A stretch of DNA of 13,237 bases from Bacteroidales bacterium. Lineage in GTDB: Bacteria > Bacteroidota > Bacteroidia > Bacteroidales > UBA7960. Made by a program: the position numbers and the translations under genes. The DNA is taken from assembly GCA_007122505.1 (NCBI GenBank), contig SKTQ01000247.1:1-13237 (forward strand). The letters are read 5' to 3'. The notes under the pieces were generated by a model. It worked only from the letters and a program-made list of their open reading frames with translations. It was not told where the DNA came from and made no database searches. This document shows positions 6,886 through 13,081 of this stretch, in pieces (positions within the stretch are counted from its first letter, which is position 1; every line of letters starts with the position of its first letter).

Positions 6886-7458
6886 TCAGTTATATTTTCT
6901 GTTTAAGATCTCTGAAAAAATCACTGCATTGCGAAGATCAAATTCAGGGAAGGCGTCATGGTGTGCCATTTGCTCCTCTTCCTCCGCCATGCGCATGGCT
7001 TCTTCCCTTTGATGCGATTTGATGAGGTCGTCAATGGTTTCTATTTTCCCTTCGGTTGAAAACTCAAAATCATCAGAAACACCTCTTGCTCCTTCAAATT
7101 TTTCAAGTTTGGGGTCCTGATCGGAAGCTTTTTCGATTCGGTCTCCCGGAGAATCCCAGCTGCTTTCAGACCTTTTGGTATCCCAGCGCCTGTCATCCGA
7201 ACGATCGGCACGCTCTTTTCTTTCTGCCGCTTCATAAACAGGTTCAGCCTTTGGCTTTTTTTCCTGTTTTTTCTTACCCGTACCAAAAAAATCTTCCAGC
7301 ATCTCCTCCATCGAAACTTCCCCTTCCGTTGCCGGCGACTCCTTCCTGCCGGAAGAGGGCTTTTGGGTAGTGGCCGGATCCGCTTTCTTCGGCTTACGGC
7401 GTAAAAAACTCACCAGAAGCCAGATAATAATGAGTATGATATATACAAAATCTTCCAT
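6886..7458 (-). CDS. Membrane-anchored, highly charged protein of unknown function
   Basis: This 190-residue protein has one N-terminal membrane segment (about residues 4-20, VYIILIIIWLLVSFL) followed at once by RRKPKK. The positive-inside rule puts the rest in the cytoplasm. The middle (about 25-150) is low-complexity and rich in Lys, Glu, Asp, Arg and Ser, probably disordered, with a short acidic patch EVSMEEMLEDFFGTG near residue 50. A Glu-rich helix (about 145-165) leads to a hydrophobic C-terminal motif, FDLRNAVIFSEILNRKY, which looks like a conserved docking or amphipathic element and resembles the tails of uncharacterised Bacteroidetes proteins I have seen. No enzymatic domain is visible. 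A TAATTTTG -7 box lies 32 bases upstream, so it is probably transcribed alone. I cannot assign a function. Confidence 0.8.
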   Translation of the reverse strand: MEDFVYIILIIIWLLVSFLRRKPKKADPATTQKPSSGRKESPATEGEVSMEEMLEDFFGTGKKKQEKKPKAEPVYEAAERKERADRSDDRRWDTKRSESSWDSPGDRIEKASDQDPKLEKFEGARGVSDDFEFSTEGKIETIDDLIKSHQREEAMRMAEEEEQMAHHDAFPEFDLRNAVIFSEILNRKYN

Positions 7459-7483
7459 TTGATACGTTTTTCTATTGTTTAGC

Positions 7484-7516
7484 TTGTAACAAAATTATCA
7501 AAATTTATTAACTTTA
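7484..7516 (+). promoter_or_regulatory. Probable promoter for the Rieske-like lipoprotein gene
   Basis: TTG (7484-7486), a 22-base spacer and TAACTTTA (7509-7516, 7/8 match to TAnnTTTG) fit a Bacteroidetes promoter. The predicted start is near 7522, giving a leader of about 54 bases before the ATG at 7576. It overlaps the divergent minus-strand -7 box at 7490-7497. Confidence 0.4.
7490..7497 (-). promoter_or_regulatory. -7 box of the charged membrane-protein gene
   Basis: The minus strand reads TAATTTTG, a perfect TAnnTTTG. It predicts a start near 7483 and a leader of about 25 bases before the ATG at 7458. No TTG is present at the -33 distance. Confidence 0.45.
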
Positions 7517-7575
7517 CAGATATCTGATGCATATTTCGGCAGGCAATTCAGTCTGACTCAAAAATCTGAACCCAA

Positions 7576-8040
7576 ATGACAAAAACTTCTCACCATATGT
7601 TCCGCTTCAGCATACCAGTAATTTTATTCCTGTTGGCAGCAGTGTTTTTTCATTCTTGTGACAAGGATCGTGAACATCCTGTTCCGCATGTTCACGTAAA
7701 CATTGATTTAAACATCATCAATTATAATTTGAACAGCCCGGGTTTGTCGCACCAGTTTGCCCAAAATGAGGGAGGGAGAATATTTGGATACAGGGGTATC
7801 ATCGTGTACCGATTGTCAACCGATGAATTCAGGGCGTTCGACCGGGCGTGTCCATGCAACCCCCATCAGTGTACGGTCAGCATTGACCCTGAAAACCGGG
7901 TTACGGCAACAGACGCTTGTTGCGGATCCAGGTTTCTCCTTATAGATGGATCGGTGATGGAAGGCGATGCAGGTTTTCCACTGAAGCCCTACAGAACCTT
8001 TTTTAACCCTTCAACAAACCGCTTGCAGATTACCAATTAG
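7576..8040 (+). CDS. Rieske-fold-like lipoprotein with non-canonical cluster residues
   Basis: This 154-residue lipoprotein has the signal hydrophobic stretch FSIPVILFLLAAVFF followed by HSC, with Cys28 as the lipidation site. ATG codons at residues 1 and 8 are both usable; I took the first. The acidic CDKDRE after the lipid site is compatible with surface export in Bacteroidetes. The mature part resembles a Rieske [2Fe-2S] domain: GGRIFGYRGIIVYRL..EFRAFDRACPCNP, then TDACCGSRFLLIDGSVMEGDAGFPLKPY. In true Rieske proteins each loop has a Cys and a His (CxH...CxxH). Here the first loop has C92-P-C94 and also H97 and C99, and the second has C115-C116-G-S, so the ligand histidines are missing. 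Either no cluster is bound, or cysteines replace them. Related Bacteroidetes lipoproteins with this loss exist to my knowledge. It converges on ahcY with a 19-base gap and is likely monocistronic. Confidence 0.8.
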   Translation: MTKTSHHMFRFSIPVILFLLAAVFFHSCDKDREHPVPHVHVNIDLNIINYNLNSPGLSHQFAQNEGGRIFGYRGIIVYRLSTDEFRAFDRACPCNPHQCTVSIDPENRVTATDACCGSRFLLIDGSVMEGDAGFPLKPYRTFFNPSTNRLQITN

Positions 8041-8059
8041 GCTGCACTACCCTGAAATA

Positions 8060-9481
8060 TTAATACCGATAGTAATCCGGCTTATAGGGTCCTTCCTTCT
8101 TGACCCCGATATACGCAGCTTGTTCTTCGGTAAGATTTGTAAGCCTTACACCGATCTTTTCCAGATGCAGCCTTGCAACCTCTTCATCCAGCTTCTTGGG
8201 TAATGTGTACACCCCGAGCTCGTAATCACGTTGCCAGAGATCCATCTGCGCAAGCACCTGATTGGTAAAGCTGTTGCTCATCACAAATGAAGGATGTCCG
8301 GTTGCACAACCCAGATTTACCAGACGACCCTCGGCAAGCAGGAAAATCTCATTCCCTCCATGAAATCTGTATTTGTCAACCTGCGGTTTGATGTTGACCT
8401 TTTCAACACCCGGAAGTGCATCCAGCTTATCTACTTGTATTTCATTGTCGAAATGGCCGATGTTGCAAACGATCGACTGGTCTTTCATCTTCGACATATG
8501 CTCCGCGGTGATTACATCCTTATTACCGGTGGCTGTCACAAAAATATTGCCTTCATCCAGCGCATCTTCAATGGTTTTCACCTCAAAACCCTCCATGGCC
8601 GCCTGTAACGCGCAAATGGGGTCAATCTCGGTTACAATCACCCGCGCACCGTAACTCCGCATGCTCTGGGCACATCCCTTGCCAACATCACCATAGCCGG
8701 CCACCACAACTACCTTACCGGCAATCATCACATCAGTGGCTCTTTTGATACCATCGGCCAGGGACTCCCTGCATCCGTATAGATTGTCAAATTTTGATTT
8801 GGTAACGGAGTCATTCACGTTAATGGCAGGAACAAGCAATTCGCCGGCCTCCATCATCTGGTAGAGGCGGTGTACACCCGTGGTTGTCTCTTCAGAGATC
8901 CCTCTCAGTTCTTCAGCCATCCGGTGCCATTTGCCCGGATCATCACTGTGGATCTTGCGCAACAGCTCCAGGATGATAGCTTCTTCCCTGTTACCGGCTT
9001 CCCTGTTGAGCAAGGAAGGATCATTTTCAGCCTGGTAACCCTGATGCAACAGCAGGGTGGCATCACCACCGTCATCAACGATCAGGTTAGGTCCTTTTCC
9101 CCCCTGAAATGTGAGCGCACGCTCAGTGCACCACCAGTATTCCTCAAGTGTTTCTCCCTTCCAGGCAAAGACAGGAATTCCAGCCTTGACCATCGCCGCA
9201 GCAGCATGGTCCTGGGTGGAGAAAATATTGCAACTGGCCCACCTGACATCCGCTCCAAGCATTGCCAGCGTTTCGATCAACACGGCCGTTTGCACCGTCA
9301 TGTGCAAAGACCCGGTGATACGGGCCCCTGCAAGCGGCTTTGTGTCAGCATACTTCTCACGTATGGCCATCAAACCGGGCATCTCCTTCTCCGCGATCTC
9401 AATCTCCCGCCTGCCAAAATCTGCAAGCGACAAATCCCTGATCTTATATTCCAAAGTCTTCTCTGTTATCGTGTTTTCCAT
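8060..9481 (-). CDS. ahcY: S-adenosyl-L-homocysteine hydrolase (adenosylhomocysteinase)
   Basis: This is the cytoplasmic NAD-dependent enzyme that splits S-adenosylhomocysteine into adenosine and homocysteine, removing the inhibitory product of methyltransferases and feeding the methionine cycle. Its 473 residues match the long bacterial form. Visible signatures are GSLHMTVQTAVLIETL with His60, GADVRWASCNIFSTQDHAAAA (78-97), the substrate-domain VDDGGD (135-140), SEETTTG (197-202), the catalytic lysine region SVTKSKFDN (225-233), the NAD-binding loop AGYGDVGKGCA (261-271), FHGGNE, GHPSFVMSNSFTNQ (395-408) and the C-terminal YKPDYYRY that reaches into the neighbouring subunit. A TATCTTTG -7 box lies 30 bases upstream, giving a short leader of about 23 bases with no room for an SAH riboswitch. 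Other methionine-cycle genes are not adjacent. Confidence 0.97.
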   Translation of the reverse strand: MENTITEKTLEYKIRDLSLADFGRREIEIAEKEMPGLMAIREKYADTKPLAGARITGSLHMTVQTAVLIETLAMLGADVRWASCNIFSTQDHAAAAMVKAGIPVFAWKGETLEEYWWCTERALTFQGGKGPNLIVDDGGDATLLLHQGYQAENDPSLLNREAGNREEAIILELLRKIHSDDPGKWHRMAEELRGISEETTTGVHRLYQMMEAGELLVPAINVNDSVTKSKFDNLYGCRESLADGIKRATDVMIAGKVVVVAGYGDVGKGCAQSMRSYGARVIVTEIDPICALQAAMEGFEVKTIEDALDEGNIFVTATGNKDVITAEHMSKMKDQSIVCNIGHFDNEIQVDKLDALPGVEKVNIKPQVDKYRFHGGNEIFLLAEGRLVNLGCATGHPSFVMSNSFTNQVLAQMDLWQRDYELGVYTLPKKLDEEVARLHLEKIGVRLTNLTEEQAAYIGVKKEGPYKPDYYRY

Positions 9482-9510
9482 TTCTTTTGTAGTTTATATG
9501 CTTATTTTTG

Positions 9511-9518
9511 CAAAGATA
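9511..9518 (-). promoter_or_regulatory. -7 box of ahcY
   Basis: The minus strand reads TATCTTTG, a perfect TAnnTTTG, predicting a start near 9504 and a leader of about 23 bases. No TTG occurs at the -33 distance. It is separated by one base from the plus-strand -7 box at 9520-9527. Confidence 0.5.
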
Positions 9519-9519
9519 A

Positions 9520-9527
9520 TACTTTTG
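9520..9527 (+). promoter_or_regulatory. -7 box of the phosphopantetheinyl transferase gene
   Basis: TACTTTTG is a perfect TAnnTTTG on the plus strand. It predicts a start near 9533 and an 80-base leader before the ATG at 9614. No TTG is found at the -33 distance. It lies back to back with the ahcY -7 box, so the two cannot be bound by polymerase at once. Confidence 0.4.
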
Positions 9528-9613
9528 AGGCTATCTGCGGGCCGGGTGAAGCAAAGCGCAAAGCACAGCCACAACCGTAAACAGTTTCTAAAATCAAAAA
9601 AAAACAGTTATCA

Positions 9614-10252
9614 ATGGGACTTTTGCTAAAAAAACAGATACCGAATGCCATTTTGGGTATCTGGGAAATTTTAGAATCATCCCAAGAGCTTTTTTCCCTC
9701 TCCAACCTCAATGAAAAAGAGCAGGATTTTTACCGGTCATTAAAATCGGACCTGAGAAAAAAACACTGGCTCAGCTATCGCCTGCTCCTGCCCCTGCTGG
9801 CTCCCGACCTGCAAAACCGATCTATCGAATACGACGAGTGCGGGAAACCATTTCTCTCCGACAACCGTTACCAGATATCTGTTTCCCACTCAGGTAAATT
9901 TGCTGCCCTGATTCTTAGTGACAATAGCTTCGTGGGTATTGACATTGAACTGATGCAGCATAAAATCATGAAGCTCACGAAAAAATTTCTGTCTCCCCAG
10001 GAGCTCCAATATGATTTTGGGGCTCAAGAGAAAGAAAGCCTTTATGTGATCTGGTGCGCCAAGGAATCTCTTTATAAAATGCATGGCAAAAGAGATCTGA
10101 GCTTTAAACAGCATATCATCATCGACCCGTTTTCTTTTAACGGCCATGGTTCGGTGACAGGCCGCATCCACAAAGAAAAAACAAAAAAAAGTCATCAATT
10201 GTTCTACGAAACCCTCAATGACTACATGCTCGTGTTTGGCACCGCCGATTGA
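9614..10252 (+). CDS. 4'-phosphopantetheinyl transferase superfamily protein
   Basis: This 212-residue enzyme is of the Sfp/HetI type and moves the 4'-phosphopantetheine arm of CoA onto a serine of acyl- or peptidyl-carrier proteins. The three family motifs are present: ISVSHSGKFAALIL (88-101, the P1/P2 region with the CoA-contacting His92), VGIDIE (107-112, Mg2+ ligands Asp110 and Glu112) and WCAKESLYK (147-155, Lys150, Glu151 and Lys155). This pseudo-dimeric length (over 200 aa) separates it from the about 120-residue AcpS. No carrier-protein, fatty-acid, polyketide or NRPS gene lies beside it, so the target may be the general fatty-acid ACP or a distant pathway. It diverges from ahcY. The spacing to lpdA (183 bases with its own -7 box) argues against an operon with it. 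No clear Shine-Dalgarno is seen, as is usual in the phylum. Confidence 0.9.
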   Translation: MGLLLKKQIPNAILGIWEILESSQELFSLSNLNEKEQDFYRSLKSDLRKKHWLSYRLLLPLLAPDLQNRSIEYDECGKPFLSDNRYQISVSHSGKFAALILSDNSFVGIDIELMQHKIMKLTKKFLSPQELQYDFGAQEKESLYVIWCAKESLYKMHGKRDLSFKQHIIIDPFSFNGHGSVTGRIHKEKTKKSHQLFYETLNDYMLVFGTAD

Positions 10253-10331
10253 GTGCAAAAATCCACAGGGGTTTCGGTATGGGAGTGTGTTTGTACAGCA
10301 GGGCTTTCGTGGCAAATTCAATTATTGTCAT

Positions 10332-10339
10332 TAACTTTG
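10332..10339 (+). promoter_or_regulatory. -7 box of lpdA
   Basis: TAACTTTG is a perfect TAnnTTTG in the 183-base gap between the transferase gene and lpdA. It predicts a start near 10345 and a leader of about 90 bases. The -33 region has only TTTCG (10305-10309), 22 bases upstream, a poor match to TTTG. Confidence 0.45.
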
Positions 10340-10435
10340 GCTTTTATTGGTCTTTTGGTCAAACCATTTTCACTTTTTTCTGTTCAACAAATAACAAAAA
10401 GGAAAACAATATTCTAATCACAAAAATTGAAAATA

Positions 10436-11827
10436 ATGAAATACGATCTGATTGTTTTGGGAAGCGGCCCCGGCGGATACGTGGCAGCTATCAGGGCTTC
10501 ACAGCTTGGCATGAAAGTAGGCGTTGTTGAAAAGGCAGAATTGGGCGGCGTTTGCCTGAACTGGGGTTGTATCCCTACAAAGGCATTGCTGAAAAGCGCA
10601 CAGGTTTTTGAATACCTGAGTCATGCTGAAGACTACGGTGTTGAGTTGGACAGCAAGCCGAAGGCCAAGCTGACCGATATGGTCAAAAGAAGCAGGGATG
10701 TTGCTGCAGGCATGAGTAAAGGGATTCAGTTTCTTTTTAAGAAAAACAAGATTGATCATATTCAGGGCCATGGCATGGTGATGTCGGGGAAAAAAGTGTC
10801 TGTTAAGGGTGATGATGGAAAAACCACTGAATACGATGCCGATCATATTCTGATCGCCACAGGTGCAAGGAGCCGGCAGCTGGACAGCCTGCCCCAGGAT
10901 GGCAAAAAAGTGATCGGTTACCGGGAGGCGATGGTACTTGACAAGCAACCCGAATCCATGGTGGTTGTAGGATCGGGGGCCATCGGCACTGAGTTTGCTT
11001 ACTTCTACAACGCCATTGGCACGCAGGTAACCCTGGTGGAATTTATGCCCAACATTGTGCCACTGGAAGACGAAGAGGTATCAAAACAGCTGGAACGTAC
11101 GTTCAAAAAAGCGAAGATAAAAGTAATGACCAGCAGCTCGGTGGAGTCGGTTGACACCGGCGGTAAGAAATGCAAGGTAAAGGTAAAAACAAAAAAGGGG
11201 GAAGAAACCATCGAGGCTGATGTGGTGCTTTCTGCCGTTGGAATCAGTCCCAACGTTGAAGGAATCGGTATTGAAGATACCGGTATTGAGCTTGAGAACG
11301 GAAAAATCAAGGTAGATCAGTTTTATCGCACCAATGTGGAAGGGGTATATGCCATCGGCGATGTGGTTCCGGGACCTGCACTTGCCCATGTTGCCTCGGC
11401 TGAAGGGATTATCTGTGTGGAGAAAATCGCCGGTAAGAATCCTGAACCGCTGGACTATAATAACATTCCGGGATGTACCTACTCATCTCCTGAAGTAGCT
11501 TCTGTAGGCTATACCGAAAAAGCAGCTAAAGAAGTCGGTTACGAATTAAAAATCGGGAAATTCCCCTTCTCCGCATCGGGGAAAGCCAGTGCAGCAGGTG
11601 CCAAAGACGGCTTTGTGAAGGTGATTTTTGACGCCAAATACGGTGAATTACTTGGGGTTCACATGATCGGGGCCAATGTAACAGAAATGATCGCGGAGGC
11701 AGTGGTGGCCCGTAAGCTGGAAACAACCGGTCACGAGATGATCAAAGCCGTTCATCCGCACCCAACCATGTCGGAAGCCATCATGGAAGCTGCCGCCGCC
11801 GCCTATGATGAAGTGATTCACATGTAA
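10436..11827 (+). CDS. lpdA: Dihydrolipoyl dehydrogenase (E3)
   Basis: This flavoprotein disulfide oxidoreductase re-oxidises dihydrolipoamide with NAD+ in 2-oxoacid dehydrogenase complexes and the glycine cleavage system. The ATG at 10436 gives 463 residues and places the FAD-binding strand at the N-terminus; an in-frame TTG at 10427 would add three residues. Motifs in order: FAD GSGPGG (9-14), redox disulfide GGVCLNWGCIPTKAL (Cys40, Cys45), NAD-binding VVVGSGAIGTEF (176-187), second FAD motif GVYAIGDV (303-310), and the C-terminal HPHPTMSEA (440-448) with the catalytic His-Glu pair supplied to the other subunit. The CxxxxC spacing and HPHPT motif fit lipoamide dehydrogenase rather than glutathione or mercuric reductase. 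No E1, E2 or gcv genes are adjacent, so this is a stand-alone E3 with its own promoter. Confidence 0.96.
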   Translation: MKYDLIVLGSGPGGYVAAIRASQLGMKVGVVEKAELGGVCLNWGCIPTKALLKSAQVFEYLSHAEDYGVELDSKPKAKLTDMVKRSRDVAAGMSKGIQFLFKKNKIDHIQGHGMVMSGKKVSVKGDDGKTTEYDADHILIATGARSRQLDSLPQDGKKVIGYREAMVLDKQPESMVVVGSGAIGTEFAYFYNAIGTQVTLVEFMPNIVPLEDEEVSKQLERTFKKAKIKVMTSSSVESVDTGGKKCKVKVKTKKGEETIEADVVLSAVGISPNVEGIGIEDTGIELENGKIKVDQFYRTNVEGVYAIGDVVPGPALAHVASAEGIICVEKIAGKNPEPLDYNNIPGCTYSSPEVASVGYTEKAAKEVGYELKIGKFPFSASGKASAAGAKDGFVKVIFDAKYGELLGVHMIGANVTEMIAEAVVARKLETTGHEMIKAVHPHPTMSEAIMEAAAAAYDEVIHM

Positions 11828-11829
11828 AG

Positions 11830-11872
11830 CCGGATTTCCATGCATGATAAAGCATGGATTATGGAAGACCGG
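11830..11872 (+). terminator. Hairpin region after lpdA, possible terminator
   Basis: Two mutually exclusive hairpins are possible just past the lpdA stop. The inner one pairs TCCATGC (11837-11843) with GCATGGA (11852-11858). The outer one pairs CCGG-AT-TTCCAT (11830-11841) with ATGGAA-GA-CCGG (11861-11872). Only GTTT follows, so termination would be inefficient. It may separate lpdA from rfbC or allow partial read-through. Confidence 0.4.
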
Positions 11873-11905
11873 GTTTAAGTTGTTAATCAAGATTTTTCAA
11901 ACACA

Positions 11906-12448
11906 ATGCGTATTACAAAAACACCCTTTAAGGGACTGGTCATCATAGAGCCCTCCATATTTACTGATGAACGCGGATACTTTTTTGAAGCGTGGAACAG
12001 GGCTGCATTTGCACAGGCAGGCATCCCTTCAGAGTTTGTTCAGGATAACCAGTCGGGCTCTGTGGCCAATGTGCTCCGCGGGCTTCACTTCCAGGTGCCT
12101 CCCCATGCCCAGGGGAAGCTGGTGAGGGTGCTAAAGGGAGCAGTGCTGGATGTGGTGGTGGACCTTCGACGGAATGAACCAACCTATGGCAGGCATTTCA
12201 AGATCCGTCTTGATAATGTACGCAATAACATGCTGTATATCCCCGAAGGTTTCGCACATGGATTCCTGACCCTGGAAAACGACACCGTGTTCTTCTACAA
12301 ATGTACCCATCACTATCATAAAGAATCCGAACGGTCTATCAGATGGAACGATCCGGATCTGAATATCGATTGGGAAACAGATACACCGCTGTTGTCTGCA
12401 AAAGATCAGTCAGCAGACATTTTCCGCGAATTTGAAAGCCCTTTCTGA
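11906..12448 (+). CDS. rfbC: dTDP-4-dehydrorhamnose 3,5-epimerase
   Basis: RmlC/RfbC is the cupin-fold enzyme that epimerises dTDP-4-keto-6-deoxyglucose at C3 and C5, the third step of dTDP-L-rhamnose synthesis for surface polysaccharides. The 180-residue length is typical. Signatures are DERGYFFEAWN (21-31), FVQDNQSGSVANVLRGLHFQ (44-63) with the catalytic base His61 and substrate-binding Arg59, QGKLVRVLKGAVLDVVVDLR (69-88) with Lys71, YIPEGFAHGFLTL (111-123), the conserved Tyr131 in FFYKCT, and SIRWNDPDLNIDW (144-156). It may use a 3-epimerase or 3,5-epimerase variant reaction, which motifs alone do not settle. The other rhamnose genes (rfbA, rfbB, rfbD) are not in the window. No clear promoter was seen in the 78-base gap after lpdA. 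Confidence 0.94.
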   Translation: MRITKTPFKGLVIIEPSIFTDERGYFFEAWNRAAFAQAGIPSEFVQDNQSGSVANVLRGLHFQVPPHAQGKLVRVLKGAVLDVVVDLRRNEPTYGRHFKIRLDNVRNNMLYIPEGFAHGFLTLENDTVFFYKCTHHYHKESERSIRWNDPDLNIDWETDTPLLSAKDQSADIFREFESPF

Positions 12449-12521
12449 ACATTACCAACCACCGAAAAATGAAACTGTGGCAGGTCACACCCATGACCGG
12501 CTAACACGCTTAAATGTGGTA

Positions 12522-12552
12522 TTGCATATTTCCGCAAAAAGTTATACATTTG
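12522..12552 (+). promoter_or_regulatory. Textbook Bacteroidetes promoter of the small lipoprotein gene
   Basis: TTG (12522-12524), a 20-base spacer and TACATTTG (12545-12552) match the primary-sigma consensus of the phylum at both elements and in spacing. The predicted start is near 12558, giving a leader of about 24 bases before the ATG at 12582. It is among the best promoter matches in the window. Confidence 0.68.
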
Positions 12553-12581
12553 ATCAGTCCATAAACCAAAACTCACAGAAC

Positions 12582-12872
12582 ATGAAAAAACTATCCGCGT
12601 TGCTCATTTTTGCAGTGTTATTTCTTGCTGCCGCCTGCGGCCCGCGTGGCGAAGCAGAACAGGAGCAGGTAACCGACGAACCGGTAATGGAAGAAGCCAT
12701 TGTTGACCCATTGGAAGAGGCGAAAGAAGATGAAGTAAAGCAGGAACCCGAACTGCAAATACAAAAACCGGCTGAAGAACCCCAGCCCGAACTTCAGTTG
12801 CGCGATCCAAAAGAAGAAGAGGAGGAAGAGGAAACAACCCCTTCAAGAAGAAGAGAAGTCAGAGAGCGCTAA
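12582..12872 (+). CDS. Small acidic lipoprotein of unknown function
   Basis: This 96-residue predicted lipoprotein starts at the ATG at 12582, which gives a clean signal peptide MKKLSALLIFAVLFLAAAC with the lipobox Cys at residue 19. The frame is open upstream to 12432, but that part would overlap rfbC, contain the promoter and hide the signal. The mature chain is almost entirely Glu, Pro, Gln, Lys and Asp with no predicted globular core. It contains imperfect Glu/Pro/Gln-Leu-Gln repeats (EPELQIQKP, QPELQLRDP), a run of seven Glu interrupted by none, and a basic tail SRRREVRER. It is probably an extended, disordered envelope lipoprotein that spans or contacts the periplasm or peptidoglycan through charge. 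A specific role cannot be assigned. It has its own strong promoter and is followed by non-coding repeats. Confidence 0.72.
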   Translation: MKKLSALLIFAVLFLAAACGPRGEAEQEQVTDEPVMEEAIVDPLEEAKEDEVKQEPELQIQKPAEEPQPELQLRDPKEEEEEEETTPSRRREVRER

Positions 12873-12897
12873 TATTTTTCCCGTTATTTACCTCAGG

Positions 12898-12918
12898 CGG
12901 CTAATTCCAACCGTTTTT
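12898..12918 (+). terminator. Weak terminator-like hairpin after the small lipoprotein gene
   Basis: CGG (12898-12900) can pair with CCG (12911-12913) across a partly paired AT-rich loop, and a five-T run follows at once. The stem is only three or four pairs long, so this is weak. It is the only terminator-like element seen between the lipoprotein stop and the tandem arrays. Confidence 0.22.
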
Positions 12919-12983
12919 ACCAGGCTGAAAGATGTTTTCTTTTTGGCTGTGGTTTGTTTTGCCCTGACATGGAGGTGGGTGGT

Positions 12984-13081
12984 GAGAGCTGGGAGCTGGG
13001 AGCTGAGAGCTGAGAGCTGGGAGCTGGGAGCTGGGAGCTGGGAGATGGGAGCTGAGAGCTGGGAGCTGAGAGATGGGAGAC
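12984..13081. repeat. Heptamer tandem array, 14 units
   Basis: Fourteen consecutive 7-base units follow the consensus GRGAGCT. Variation is mainly G or A at position 2, and AT instead of CT at the end of units starting at 13040 and 13068. The last unit is GGGAGAC. The unit length is not a multiple of three and no gene crosses it, so it is non-coding. Each unit contains the palindrome AGCT at its junction. Confidence 0.93.

Noticed and set aside
9551..9564. Tandem duplication GCAAAGC x 2
   Set aside because: Two short copies only; too little to distinguish from chance.
9482..9613. Possible SAH or SAM riboswitch between ahcY and the transferase gene
   Set aside because: The ahcY leader implied by its -7 box is only about 23 bases, and no conserved riboswitch-like helices were recognised in the gap.
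8870..9629. Long plus-strand open frames opposite ahcY
   Set aside because: They are shadows of the well-supported ahcY gene on the other strand and show no recognisable protein motifs.
12432..12581. Upstream in-frame extension of the small lipoprotein gene overlapping rfbC
   Set aside because: It contains the predicted promoter and would place 50 residues ahead of a clear lipoprotein signal peptide.
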